Source: Symbiodinium sp. CCMP2592 (taxonomy: Eukaryota; Sar; Dinophyceae; Suessiales; Symbiodiniaceae). Taken from it: DNA of 64,000 bases. Below are positions 45,983 to 50,060 of this stretch, one piece after another (positions within the stretch are counted from its first letter, which is position 1; every line of letters begins with the position of its first letter). The DNA is taken from NCBI GenBank assembly GCA_905221615.1, contig CAJNDT010003179.1:274501-338500 (forward strand), in the 5' to 3' direction. The notes below the pieces were generated by a model. That model was not told the DNA's origin. It made no database searches and worked only from the letters and a program-made list of their open reading frames with translations. A program made the translations under genes and the position numbers.

Positions 45983-47013
45983 GTATAAACTGCATATACG
46001 AGCACTCGCACACTCACGCACGTACATCGACACATTTATGTCCGCAGTTTGTAGTGTTCATATACGCCTGTATTCTCAACATAAGATCTTGAGTATAGCA
46101 TGCGACGTCAGAATACTCCGGGTCACCAAAACTCATACAAAAGACGACTCGCAAACGCACACCGCCCTCACGTCCTATTCTGTATTCATACATCTCTATA
46201 GCTGTATTATTACCTATGCACCCATCTACTCGAAAATGTTTGTCTATACATGTATCCACTTGTAGTTACTTTGCAGATACCTGCACACGCAGATATGTAA
46301 ATTTGTTTACGGGTATAGATGTGGGTTATGTGCGGAACAGTGGAAGCACTATTAGCAGGAGCGTATCCTGGATGTGCAGAAGCAGAAGCGGGCCATTGTT
46401 GAAGGAGCTCTTTCCAAGAAGTCTCGCAGCTCTGCATGGTTTTCGGCTCTAGCTAGGGGCTTTGGCTTCCGGTGGGGTTTCGGTGTCGTGTTATGAAACA
46501 GTTCCCTTAATGAAGCTCCCAGGAAGCCAGACATGCTAAATCCTGAGTGAACCTGAACCGAGTCTCTCACGCTACTACAGGGGCTTAAATAATTGCCTGT
46601 AACTATTTTGGGGGTTCCTTGTTGTATTTATAGTATAATGGCCCCCAGACCCTATTCCATTTATTAAGGCCCATATAGTAATCTCTTTGTTGTTGCCACC
46701 TTTCCCTGGGAGTCTGGGTACGTAGTTAGAAGTAATGTTATCCCCTCATGCCGTTATACTCCTCCTATGACACGACGACCGAGCCAAAGAGGACTTCAAG
46801 CGCTACTCCAAATTCATGTTCAGGCCCTTAAACATACATCGATATATACATATATACGAAGATGTATGTATGTATGTGTGCATATGTATATGTGTATGTG
46901 TTCATATGTGTATGGACATACACACACATAGGCAGACCGGGGGATTTTGGCTGATGACTCCGAGGCGACGAGATTCAGAAGATCCGCTTGGAGATGATGG
47001 CTTCCATCTTTGA
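11690..47013 (+). CDS. RAD5/RAD16/HLTF-type SNF2 helicase with embedded RING finger (conserved part of a split gene)
   Basis: Phase-compatible exons spread over about 35 kb spell the diagnostic order of a RAD5/RAD16/HLTF protein. SNF2 lobe 1 carries [12 protein letters not shown] (Walker A), [17 protein letters not shown] (Walker B) and CLTGTPIQN, followed by LRRTKD and LLVRLRQ. A RING finger comes next, then lobe 2 with [36 protein letters not shown] and HRLGQRRPV. Known relatives are nuclear, ATP-driven DNA translocases whose RING acts as an E3 ligase in PCNA polyubiquitination and replication-stress tolerance; that role is inferred here from family membership. Inferred introns use mostly GC donors, several GA and a few GT. 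At least three short pieces could not be placed: after the YHGPDR exon, after FDWFN, and the lobe-2 segment normally containing Lys-Ala-Gly-Gly. The gene may be intact with missed exons or slightly decayed. A separate gene lies inside the intron 37465-44729. The frame closes with TGA at 47011-47013. Confidence 0.85.
11802..11875. repeat. (CT)n then (TA)n microsatellite
   Basis: It starts 20 bp after the Walker A exon's GC donor, inside the intron. Confidence 0.95.
12033..12134. mobile_element. Family C inverted-repeat element (diverged)
   Basis: AGAGGCCAGAATAATTA at the left and TAATTATTAAGGCCCCTACA at the right, in the intron after Walker A. Confidence 0.6.
12227..12338. mobile_element. Family C inverted-repeat element
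   Basis: ACTATAGAGGCCTCAATA at the left and TCTTAAGGCCGTTATA at the right. It is a second copy in the same intron. Confidence 0.6.
12562..12635 (+). CDS. SNF2 exon completing Walker A ([11 protein letters not shown])
   Basis: It begins after gcggag and reads (K)[16 protein letters not shown] then RAAAGKSPG. It ends CCA G before a GC donor (GCCGGG), phase 1. The next exon restores Gly-Lys. A family-B hairpin element begins 28 bp downstream, inside the intron. Confidence 0.88.
12664..12772. mobile_element. Family B inverted-repeat element, 4-bp target duplication
   Basis: GGGAGTTTCCGAAAATTAGG at the left and TTTTCGGAAATTCCC at the right, flanked by ATTT on both sides. It lies 28 bp after the SNF2 exon ending at 12635. 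Confidence 0.8.
13117..13175. mobile_element. Short inverted repeat (GTAGTTCCTTTTTGGG ends)
   Basis: A 16-bp perfect inverted repeat around a 27-bp centre, 33 bp before the SNF2 exon at 13208. Confidence 0.65.
13208..13292 (+). CDS. SNF2 exon with motif Ia ([11 protein letters not shown])
   Basis: After the acceptor ttcag the frame reads [17 protein letters not shown] then [10 protein letters not shown], the typical motif Ia of SNF2 ATPases. A GA donor (GACTCG) gives phase 2, joining exactly to the next exon as V-R-T-Y-H-G. Confidence 0.9.
13609..13663 (+). CDS. SNF2 exon (YHGPDRDR)
   Basis: It reads [18 protein letters not shown], the 'YHGPxR ... xxxD' segment between motifs Ia and II in RAD5/HLTF proteins. 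It starts at AG|G after a 316-bp GA-AG intron and ends at a GT donor. The following short piece, expected to resemble VVLTTY, could not be placed in 13,664-14,641. Confidence 0.85.
14642..14689 (+). CDS. SNF2 exon with DEAH box (motif II, Walker B)
   Basis: After ctttag the frame reads [20 protein letters not shown] is the Mg/ATP-hydrolysis motif. The exon ends at a GT donor (GTGGCC) in phase 0. Confidence 0.9.
14943..15017. mobile_element. Family D element, 5'-truncated
   Basis: It starts inside the element (AATAAGGAATATACAATAAT) and has a complete right end (GCAGGATTTTTATCATCAAC). The left inverted repeat is missing. Confidence 0.7.
15380..15412 (+). CDS. SNF2 mini-exon ([11 protein letters not shown])
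   Basis: This 33-nt exon after caacag reads [11 protein letters not shown] and corresponds to 'IKN..(S/T)..A' just after the DEAH box. It ends at a GC donor. A family-B hairpin begins 26 bp downstream. Confidence 0.82.
15439..15540. mobile_element. Family B inverted-repeat element
   Basis: GGGAGTTTCCGAAAATTAGG at the left and TTGCGGAAAGTCCC at the right, 26 bp after SNF2 exon 15380-15412. The duplication is imperfect. Confidence 0.8.
15668..15775. repeat. Three tandem copies of a 35-37-bp AT-rich unit
   Basis: The unit contains TATAAACTATATCATAATAT followed by CTTGTTAG; the three copies differ by a few bases. Confidence 0.8.
16182..16250 (+). CDS. SNF2 exon with motif III (LTGTPIQN)
   Basis: After cctcag it reads [20 protein letters not shown] then SVE. 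It ends before a GC donor (GCTCCG) in phase 0, so the next exon continues directly with DLFS, the expected sequence. Confidence 0.93.
16656..16720 (+). CDS. SNF2 exon ([20 protein letters not shown])
   Basis: After gctgag the frame gives [20 protein letters not shown] then N, a hallmark of the segment after motif III. The most likely end is a GA donor after AACAG. About nine residues expected before the next exon are not located. Confidence 0.9.
17032..17169. mobile_element. Family A inverted-repeat element (copy 2)
   Basis: CTTGGAGGGTCGGGAGTCTT at the left pairs with AAGTCCCCCGACCCTCCAAG at the right. The interior has GTAAGTACCCC and GGTACTTGTAAG. Confidence 0.75.
17243..17332. mobile_element. 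Family E inverted-repeat element
   Basis: AAAGTTGGAATATAATTATC at the left and ATATTCCAACTTTCTGGAGT at the right. Confidence 0.68.
17693..17803. mobile_element. Family C inverted-repeat element
   Basis: TACTATAGTGGGGCCT at the left and AGGCCCCTATAGTACT at the right are almost perfect complements. It is one of the best-preserved copies. Confidence 0.75.
18572..18676. mobile_element. Unique inverted-repeat element (GGGTCCATGTA ends)
   Basis: CTAAGGGTCCATGTATCC at the left and AGGTACATGGACCCTCAGGG at the right; TATA-rich interior. Only one copy was seen. Confidence 0.6.
18899..19018. mobile_element. Unique inverted-repeat element (CCCAGACCCCCGGGAGGATC ends)
   Basis: The 20-bp left end and GATCCTCCCGGGGGTCTGGG at the right are perfect complements. 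It ends 22 bp upstream of SNF2 exon 19041-19106. Confidence 0.75.
19041..19106 (+). CDS. SNF2 exon (LRRTKD region)
   Basis: It reads [20 protein letters not shown] then DC, matching the 'RLQxLL...LRRTK' signature. It is bounded by gcgaag and a GC donor (GCAAGC). A 120-bp inverted-repeat element ends 22 bp upstream of the acceptor. Confidence 0.9.
19341..19512. repeat. Compound TTTAGGG array
   Basis: TTTAGGG/TTCAGGG units alternate with GCCGTTTAGG-like spacers, giving about a 31-bp higher-order unit in three to four copies. It resembles dinoflagellate telomere repeat but is interstitial. Confidence 0.75.
20184..20261 (+). CDS. SNF2 exon ([19 protein letters not shown])
   Basis: After ttcag it reads DAETGLS then [19 protein letters not shown], matching the 'LPPKxxE' strand after LRRTK in SNF2 proteins. 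A GT donor follows; the exon is phase 0 to phase 0. Confidence 0.82.
20744..20862. repeat. (ATT)n/(AGT)n trinucleotide repeat
   Basis: Interrupted TTA and TAG triplets; it encodes poly-Leu or poly-Asn frames that are not genes. Confidence 0.92.
21080..21114 (+). CDS. Weak exon candidate ([13 protein letters not shown])
   Basis: A short charged helix, [13 protein letters not shown], lies where SNF2 proteins have 'S..ER..Y..L'. Splice limits are not resolved, and it is supported only by position and composition. Confidence 0.3.
21699..21908 (+). CDS. Possible acidic exon (Asp/Glu/Ala-rich)
   Basis: After the acceptor agccag, 70 codons stay open with marked Asp/Glu/Ala/Gly content, for example [18 protein letters not shown] and [18 protein letters not shown], up to a TAA at 21912. 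It may encode an acidic loop inserted in the SNF2 protein, or be a decayed GATGGT-type microsatellite that happens to be open. Confidence 0.35.
22706..22749 (+). CDS. SNF2 exon (LLVRLRQ)
   Basis: It reads [14 protein letters not shown] plus a split Gln codon, matching 'LLLRLRQxCCHP'. A GC donor follows CA (GCAGCT). The next exon begins with G, restoring Gln, then LCCASSLL. The 5' limit is uncertain by a few bases. Confidence 0.85.
23469..23562. mobile_element. Family C inverted-repeat element
   Basis: AATGTAGGGGCATGTTGGGG at the left and ATTAAGGCCCCTACATTA at the right. It ends 16 bp before the SNF2 exon at 23579. Confidence 0.65.
23579..23629 (+). CDS. SNF2 exon ([16 protein letters not shown])
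   Basis: After gccccag it reads (Q)[16 protein letters not shown] and ends CG before a GC donor (GCAAGG). It corresponds to 'CCHPxLL'; the His-Pro pair is Ala-Ser here. A family-C inverted repeat ends about 17 bp before the acceptor. Confidence 0.8.
24361..24750. repeat. Minisatellite, about 35-42-bp units
   Basis: About nine to ten diverged copies of a unit like GATCCCTTAAAGGACCCC followed by TTGAAGGAGCCCCTATA. It stops about 20 bp before the acceptor of SNF2 exon 24770. Confidence 0.8.
24770..24824 (+). CDS. SNF2 linker exon ([18 protein letters not shown])
   Basis: After ctgaag it reads (R)[18 protein letters not shown], a helix leading into the RING. A GT donor follows; the exon is phase 2 to phase 0, consistent with both neighbours. 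A minisatellite ends about 20 bp upstream of the acceptor. Confidence 0.75.
25798..25903. mobile_element. Family C inverted-repeat element
   Basis: GGGGGCCTTAATAATGACC at the left and ATTATGAAGGCCCCTATA at the right, 57 bp before RING exon 1. Confidence 0.7.
25961..26006 (+). CDS. RING exon 1 ([15 protein letters not shown])
   Basis: After ggaag it reads [15 protein letters not shown] plus the first base of a Cys codon, then a GC donor (GCCTCC). Joined to the exon at 26429 it gives EDDCSICMES, the first Cys-x2-Cys of the RING. An unspliced reading would destroy that pair. Confidence 0.8.
26429..26490 (+). CDS. RING exon 2 (CSICMES...TRCGHVFHR)
   Basis: After gccgag it completes Cys and reads [20 protein letters not shown]. 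It supplies the second Cys of the first zinc pair plus Cys-x-His-x2-His. A GC donor follows in phase 0. Confidence 0.87.
26788..26888. mobile_element. Family B inverted-repeat element, 4-bp target duplication
   Basis: GGGAGTTTCCGAAAAT at the left and TTTTCGGAAAGTCCC at the right. AAAT is duplicated exactly at both flanks. Confidence 0.82.
27176..27285. mobile_element. Inverted-repeat element (TAGGTTCCTGAGTA ends)
   Basis: TAGGTTCCTGAGTACTAACC at the left and TACTCAGGAACCTA at the right. Related sequence occurs near 19200-19260, 26036-26137 and 59270-59475, where TIRs are less clear. Confidence 0.6.
27601..27637 (+). CDS. RING exon 3 ([12 protein letters not shown])
   Basis: After accaag it reads [12 protein letters not shown] plus a split Gly. 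The Cys lies two residues after the His of the previous exon (H-R-G-C), completing the middle zinc ligands. The exon ends G|GAAGTG, a GA donor. Confidence 0.8.
27822..27974. repeat. Dispersed unit plus (GA)n, copy 1
   Basis: The phrase CCATCTGTGTCCTGCAACCG continues GGCTTGACGTTTCGAATGCC then TGG and a long GA run. The same phrase plus GA occurs at 44950-45058. Confidence 0.88.
28475..28520 (+). CDS. RING exon 4 ([11 protein letters not shown])
   Basis: After ctgag it reads (G)[15 protein letters not shown], the last Cys-x2-Cys pair, of the CPLCRxxI type found in RAD5/HLTF RINGs. The 3' limit is ambiguous: a GA donor after TCG (28508) or slightly later. The next exon starts with the same GAGCT sequence. 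Confidence 0.85.
29276..29372. mobile_element. Family D inverted-repeat element
   Basis: GTTGATGATATAAATCCTGC at the left and GCAGGATTTTTATCATCAAC at the right. No target duplication is visible. Confidence 0.78.
29689..29790. mobile_element. Family B inverted-repeat element
   Basis: GGGAGATTCCGAAGGTTAGG at the left and TTGCGGAAACTCCC at the right. The interior, with TCCTTATAATAAGGATCC, is as in other copies. Confidence 0.8.
30016..30081 (+). CDS. SNF2 lobe-2 entry exon (ASAKIK)
   Basis: It reads [20 protein letters not shown] then IK, ending at a GT donor (GTCTGG). 'SSKI' just before lobe 2 is characteristic of RAD5/RAD16/HLTF; here it is ASAKIK. Confidence 0.82.
31102..31140 (+). CDS. SNF2 lobe-2 exon ([13 protein letters not shown])
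   Basis: After ctgaaag it reads [13 protein letters not shown], the helix after SSKI. The 3' end is uncertain: a GT donor after AACAA (31139) would join in phase to a start at 33428 just before AVVFSQF; other donors are possible a few bases on. Confidence 0.7.
32290..32400. mobile_element. Family D inverted-repeat element, extended palindromic ends
   Basis: CTACGGTTGATGATATAAAT at the left and TTTATATCATCAACCGTAGT at the right; the complementarity extends beyond the GTTGATG core. Confidence 0.78.
32474..32584. mobile_element. Family C inverted-repeat element
   Basis: ACAGGGGGCCTTAGGAATTA at the left and AGTAGTAAGGCCCTGTA at the right. Confidence 0.65.
33437..33481 (+). CDS. SNF2 lobe-2 exon ([15 protein letters not shown])
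   Basis: It reads [15 protein letters not shown], the motif IV region of SNF2 lobe 2, and ends at a GC donor (GCAGCG). The exon may start at 33428, a few codons upstream (AIQ). Confidence 0.92.
33590..33785. repeat. (CT)n and TATG/TACA tetranucleotide repeats
   Basis: A CT-rich run, then GTATGTATGTAC-type repeats in the intron after VVFSQF. Confidence 0.9.
34008..34076 (+). CDS. SNF2 lobe-2 exon (FVRLDGS)
   Basis: After cttag it reads [20 protein letters not shown] then RVQ, the 'RLDGSxxxxxR' motif. The donor is GC (GCCCAT); the exon is phase 0 to phase 0, joining LVQ directly to ELL. Confidence 0.92.
34647..34757. mobile_element. Family K inverted-repeat element
   Basis: CATGTGGGTGGTTGTCAAAA at the left and TTTGACAACCACCCATGTG at the right. 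A second copy's left end reaches the window end. Confidence 0.75.
34828..34933. mobile_element. Family B inverted-repeat element, reverse orientation, 4-bp target duplication
   Basis: GGGAGTTTCCGAAATAGGGG at the left and GATTTTCGGAAACTCCC at the right. AGTT is duplicated exactly. It contains a run of C. Confidence 0.82.
35256..35366. mobile_element. Family A inverted-repeat element (copy 3)
   Basis: TACTTGGAAGGTCGACT at the left and AGTCCCCCGACCCTCCAAGTA at the right. It shares the interior GGATCCCTTTTAGGGTACTT with copy 4. Confidence 0.7.
35639..35677 (+). CDS. Possible SNF2 lobe-2 exon (DVGAVREAF)
   Basis: After gttgcag the frame reads [13 protein letters not shown], a plausible continuation of 'QRVxA..xxF', ending at a GT donor in phase 0. 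The following segment with the expected Lys-Ala-Gly-Gly motif was not identified with confidence. Confidence 0.45.
35722..35814. mobile_element. Family C inverted-repeat element
   Basis: TACTATAGGGGCCTTAATAG at the left and AAGGCCCCTATA at the right, with the interior GGGCCCCAAACCC. It follows the possible exon 35639-35677. Confidence 0.72.
36296..36338 (+). CDS. SNF2 lobe-2 exon with motif V ([15 protein letters not shown])
   Basis: After acgcag it reads (G)[14 protein letters not shown], motif V. It ends GAC CC before a GC donor, phase 2; the next exon begins G TGG TGG, restoring P-W-W. Confidence 0.93.
36601..36890. repeat. TA/TG and CATG-rich microsatellites
   Basis: TA and TG runs, then ATGCATGCATGCACACATGC-type repeats, in the intron between motif V and WWNPAVE. 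Confidence 0.9.
37443..37464 (+). CDS. SNF2 micro-exon (WWNPAVE)
   Basis: This 22-nt exon after gcccgag encodes (P)WWNPAVE, the sequence between motifs V and VI. A GA donor (GAGCGT) is needed; the next coding piece, DQAIDRLHR, is 7.3 kb away beyond the nested gene. Confidence 0.88.
37696..37885. repeat. Long interrupted (TA)n
   Basis: TA runs are broken by GCATAT and CATATTT; they produce poly-Tyr/Ile frames that are not genes. Confidence 0.92.
38059..38222. repeat. Long inverted repeat (about 52-bp arms, about 59-bp loop)
   Basis: Arms 38059-38110 and 38170-38222 are near-perfect reverse complements, sharing the core AAGACTGCTGCGGAG and its complement. The loop carries shorter GGTACCGG-like repeats, as does the 5' flank (GGTACAAATCGGTACC). 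It lies in the large SNF2 intron. Confidence 0.85.
38290..40160. other. AT-rich island without telomere-like motifs
   Basis: About 1.9 kb differs from the rest of the window. It is A+T-richer, has almost no CCCTAAA/TTTAGGG and none of the inverted-repeat families. Recurrent phrases such as TTTCATTGAAC and GAACAAA occur. The longest frame (39691-39999, 102 codons) has no recognisable domain. It may be the upstream region of the nested gene or part of an insertion. Confidence 0.5.
40588..41117 (+). CDS. Nested gene exon 1 (FVSHQW domain)
   Basis: A possible acceptor is cgttcag. The frame gives [40 protein letters not shown] and [14 protein letters not shown], ending NYSTWLSRG at a GT donor. 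The frame extends upstream to 40438, but that part lacks the same character. Confidence 0.7.
40588..44227 (+). CDS. Nested FVSHQW-domain and ankyrin-repeat protein gene (joined 40588-41117, 41259-41377, 43212-44227)
   Basis: This gene sits on the same strand inside an intron of the SNF2 gene. Exon 1 has a hydrophobic core [10 protein letters not shown], then [12 protein letters not shown] and [20 protein letters not shown]. Exon 2 gives [13 protein letters not shown] and [11 protein letters not shown]. Exon 3 begins [12 protein letters not shown] and holds ankyrin-like repeats ([64 protein letters not shown]), ending LLATFAT and TAG. The 'SHxW ... DxxxxPQ ... W.R.WCRxE' pattern with C-terminal ankyrins resembles a protein type I associate with Symbiodinium genomes; its biochemical role is unknown to me, perhaps signalling or protein interaction. 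Introns: 41118-41258 (GT-AG, 141 bp, no stop codon) and 41378-43211 (GC-AG). The 5' end is unsettled: the frame is open back to an ATG at 40438, and further upstream exons are possible. Confidence 0.75.
41259..41377 (+). CDS. Nested gene exon 2 ([13 protein letters not shown])
   Basis: After cactaag it reads [20 protein letters not shown] and then [11 protein letters not shown]. The split Ser codon at a GC donor (GCATCT) is completed by the GC that opens exon 3. Confidence 0.72.
41378..43211 (+). repeat. Nested-gene intron 2 packed with trinucleotide repeats
   Basis: The inferred GC-AG intron contains interrupted GTA/GCA/GTC-type repeats (about 41630-41985), an almost pure GTG run (42023-42128, about 35 units) and GTT/GGT runs (42890-42990). 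These generate long spurious frames on both strands (poly-Trp, poly-Val, poly-His, poly-Thr). Confidence 0.8.
42023..42128. repeat. (GTG)n, about 35 units
   Basis: Nearly pure GTG in intron 2 of the nested gene, with one GTC interruption at the start. Confidence 0.95.
43212..44227 (+). CDS. Nested gene exon 3 (ankyrin repeats, C terminus)
   Basis: After gccaag it reads (S)[18 protein letters not shown] and is open for 338 codons to TAG at 44225. Several degenerate 33-residue ankyrin-type units carry 'A.....G....V..LL...A..N'. The open frame continues upstream to 42464, but that part is microsatellite translation and is not counted as coding. Confidence 0.85.
44730..44813 (+). CDS. SNF2 lobe-2 exon with motif VI (HRLGQRRPV)
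   Basis: After ttgcgag it reads [20 protein letters not shown] then FVAERTVE. Motif VI provides the arginine finger. It ends at a GA donor (GAGCTG), phase 0, and the next exon starts ERIL. Confidence 0.93.
44950..45058. repeat. Dispersed unit plus (GA)n, copy 2
   Basis: It is identical over the 43 bp before the GA run to copy 1; the sequences after the GA runs differ. Confidence 0.88.
45879..45981. repeat. (GA)n ... (CT)n inverted microsatellite
   Basis: A GA run and a CT run in opposite complement flank 24 bp, followed by TA, so the two arms can pair as a hairpin. Confidence 0.9.
46359..46425 (+). CDS. SNF2 C-terminal exon ([20 protein letters not shown])
   Basis: After ttagcag it reads [20 protein letters not shown] then KS, the 'E.IL.LQ.KK' brace helix that follows motif VI. 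A GC donor (GCAGCT) leaves phase 1. Confidence 0.9.
46574..46683. mobile_element. Family C inverted-repeat element
   Basis: TACTACAGGGGCTTAAATAA at the left and TTATTAAGGCCCATATAGTA at the right, in the intron before the penultimate SNF2 exon. Confidence 0.72.
46784..46823 (+). CDS. SNF2 C-terminal exon ([12 protein letters not shown])
   Basis: After gaccgag it reads (P)[12 protein letters not shown] and ends AG before a GC donor. Phase 1 to phase 2 fits both neighbours. A family-C inverted repeat lies about 100 bp upstream. Confidence 0.65.
46965..47013 (+). CDS. Last SNF2 exon and stop ([15 protein letters not shown])
   Basis: After actccgag, phase 2 continues as [16 protein letters not shown] followed by TGA. 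An alternative frame reads [18 protein letters not shown] and ends TAG at 47022; it would need a different upstream donor. The phase-consistent reading is preferred. Confidence 0.6.
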
Positions 47014-49500
47014 GCCGCTTTAGTGGGCCTGAGGATTTACAAAGGGTTTGTAGGAGTTAGGGTTTAGGGTTTCGTGTCTGAGGATTTGGCTTGGCACGTG
47101 GGGTAAAATGCCACACTGATACCTTCTAGTCCTTATTCCCCTAAGAAATCGCTCAATAGAGCTCGTTGCTCAATACTAATTCTCAGTATTGATATGTTTT
47201 TGGGTTTTGATCAGGCTTTCTGAAACTCCTACTTGCTAGGGAAACTCTTCTTATCAAACGGCAGGAGCGGCAAAGCGGCCCAGGCAGTCATACTATCCTA
47301 CAGGGAAGGTAAACCCGACAAGGTCATCAGGGGTTTGGGGTTTAGGGCTTGGGGTATCTAGACTTCAGTCCAGTGGCAAAAAGGGCTTGGGGTATAGGGT
47401 TTATAGGGTTAAGGGAGGCGGGCAGTACGTTTGCTGCGCTAGCAGGTTTCGTCACTGCTGTCCATGCTAACTTCTGCCAGGGGTTTATTTTGGAGTGTTT
47501 CACCATAAGCATATTGCTGGAAAGTTAACGCCCAAGCCAAAGGCAACTTTGCATCAAAGCAAAGCTAGCGAAGCTGCCAGCATCACTTCAAGCGCCTGGC
47601 AGTTTAGAGCCGAGAATAGCAACCAGGTCATCCAACATCTTCGACCCCCAGCCTGGATTTGACCTACAGGGTTTATGATATCATGATTTCTATGCTGAAG
47701 ACATACCGCCCCTGTGCGGGGCAGTCTGTCTGCAATCGCTGAGACTCGGTGAAGAGTATGTTTCACTCTATCACAGCACCGTAGTCCTGAAGCTTTCTGC
47801 GGAGTGTATGGCTGCATACTCGGAGCCTCATCTGTGACCCCAACCAGGGTTGTTTGGAAGGCAACTACATCTCGACATGTACGGAATATCGTAACTGTAT
47901 ATGTAACTCTATACAGAGAAAAAAAAGGTAAGCGGTTTTTGGATCATTTGTTCATATAATTACAGCCATACGCACGTTAGGGCCCTTCTTAGAACTATTT
48001 ATGAATCGGCATGAAGTGAATCGAGATCCCACGAAGCTCTGTGTAGAATTGGCTCATATTGGCTCTAAACCTGCTCCGACAGCTTCCACCCAGCATCGGC
48101 TACCCAGGGCTTCGTGTCCCTGAACCCTGTAAACCCAAAGGAGCGTGTTAAACTCATATGCGGCGATCGGTTTTCTCAGCCACGCCTTGGCACAGAACTC
48201 CGAGATGTGTCCGGCTTGAACCGCGTCTGTGGGGGGAATCGCAGCCGAACAAGAGGGTTCGGATACGTCTGCACCTCGGTACCTCAAGCCTAGCCCTGAC
48301 CCCCTTTCTAGTCAAATAATCAGGGGGACTTCAATAGTTGAAAGACGGGTTGTTGCTTCGTATATGGGCTGCATGTCGATATAGTTGCACGTTTAGGGCA
48401 TGGACTGAAAGGGGGGTTTTCTGAACAGTACCTAAACCCGAAACCTCAAAACCCGGAATCCCCGAACCCCTAAGCCGGGCTCTCTAAGCCCTACTGTTGA
48501 TGATAAAAATCCTGCATTAGCCTAAGTACCCCAAACTATGGGAAGTATGGTATATTCCTTATAATGGGTCATGCAGGATTTATATCATCCACCGTAATCA
48601 AACCGCCTCTAGATGACTCAAAAGAGTCGAGCCAGGACGTCCGAGTGTGCTCCGGGGAGCAGACGACCGGGACAAGCGAACGCGAAGCTCCCTAGTCCCT
48701 TGGAGAAAGGCATAGGGTTTAGGGTTTATAAGGGCATTGGAGACAGCAGCTGTAAGAGATCTATTCGAGGGATTCTTGCTGAATTTAAGGGTGTTTTGTG
48801 GGCCGTCCTCATTTTCGTCAAAAGGTCTTGCTGAAACAGTGAAATTCGGGGTCCTTTTTGGGCGGTCCTCGTAGTCGCTTGCCTGAGTGGATCTATGCAG
48901 GAGGTTCTTGCGAAAATTAGAGTCATTATTGGGCGGTCCTCGTTTGCTTCAAGACGTTCGTCTATTCCGGGGCTTCTGTCACCTAAGGGTTTTGTTGGGG
49001 CGGTCCGAGGTCGTTATGGGGGATTGGGGGTCCTGGTCCATGGCAGTATCGCGAAATGCTACTTCCGAATCGCTACCCCGTTGATTATGGTGGCCTATCA
49101 CACCCCTCCCCGAAGCTCGTACGAAATCTCTCAGCACACAATACCCAATACCCCCTGCGATGCAAAACCCTGAACCATGGTTTTCCTTGGTCTGTGATGA
49201 TCAGGACTCGTTTCGGCACCTGCGCACTGTCCAGCATAACTTAGGGGCCTTCAAAGCTTTAACTATAGACTATAGAGATATGCAGGGACGCTGAAGGGAT
49301 ATTATATATATATATATATATGCATTCAATCTTCTACTCTGCATGTGCCTAAATTTCAAATCCGGCTGATTGAGGGCATGCATAGATATGGTACAGTCTG
49401 AAGCGCTACATCTTGGAACCTGTGGAATCTCGCGCGGGCAGTACTTGAAAAGAGCATAATTCATGCGGTTAATCAGGATGAAGCCCAAAGGCTTTTTGGC
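47014..49500. other. Intergenic or intronic DNA after the SNF2 gene
   Basis: This stretch holds TTTAGGG-type motifs near 47050 and 47340-47410 and a family-D hairpin at 48496-48592. One weak open stretch around 47560-47661 reads KASEAASITSSAWQFRAENS. I support no gene here. Confidence 0.5.
48496..48592. mobile_element. Family D inverted-repeat element, reverse orientation
   Basis: GTTGATGATAAAAATCCTGC at the left and GCAGGATTTATATCATCC at the right, with the interior as the complement of copies 1-4. Confidence 0.75.
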
Positions 49501-49587
49501 TTGCTGCCATATTGGACACCCACCACAGACAGCGCTGAGGCGCAGAAGGCCTCTGACGTGACGCGCTTGCAGCCCCTTGCACGGAGA
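49501..49587 (+). CDS. Weak exon candidate (LLPYWTPTTDSAEAQK...)
   Basis: The frame reads LLPYWTPTTDSAEAQKASDV then TRLQPLARR before TGA. Codon-like bias and a possible acceptor at 49531-49532 support it. No family is recognised. Confidence 0.3.
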
Positions 49588-49833
49588 TGACGGGCTGGCA
49601 TGCTCAGTGGAGTTTAGGACTAGATTCCGTGGTACCTTTGCCTTCTGTTTGGTTAAAACCCAAGGTTACTCAACCTTGGAAAATGTCGTCATAGTTCGAT
49701 CGCAAGAGCCCCAAGTTTGGTAAGTGAAATGATTCAGTATCATGTGAAACCAAGAACGGCCGCTCAGACAGAAAGCGCGCATCTACATATGTGTATTTTG
49801 GACTCATGCATTTCACATTCCACCTATTTGTTC

Positions 49834-49857
49834 CTCTCCCTCTCCCTCTCTCCCTCT

Positions 49858-49890
<33 letters not shown>

Positions 49891-50060
49891 GAGCTATCTG
49901 TCTGTCTAGCAGCCTCTCTGTCTATGTGTCTTTCTGTCTGTTTGCCTGTCATATCTCTCTGTCCATACATTCATGTCTGTTGATATCTCTCGCGATCTCC
50001 CTTTCGGTCTACTTATCGATCTGTCGATCTATCTATGTAGCTGCCAATCTATCGGTCTAT
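49834..50060. repeat. (CT)n and TCTG/TCTA-rich tract
   Basis: CT dinucleotides grade into TCTGTCTG and ATCTATCG tetranucleotides. Confidence 0.9.
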
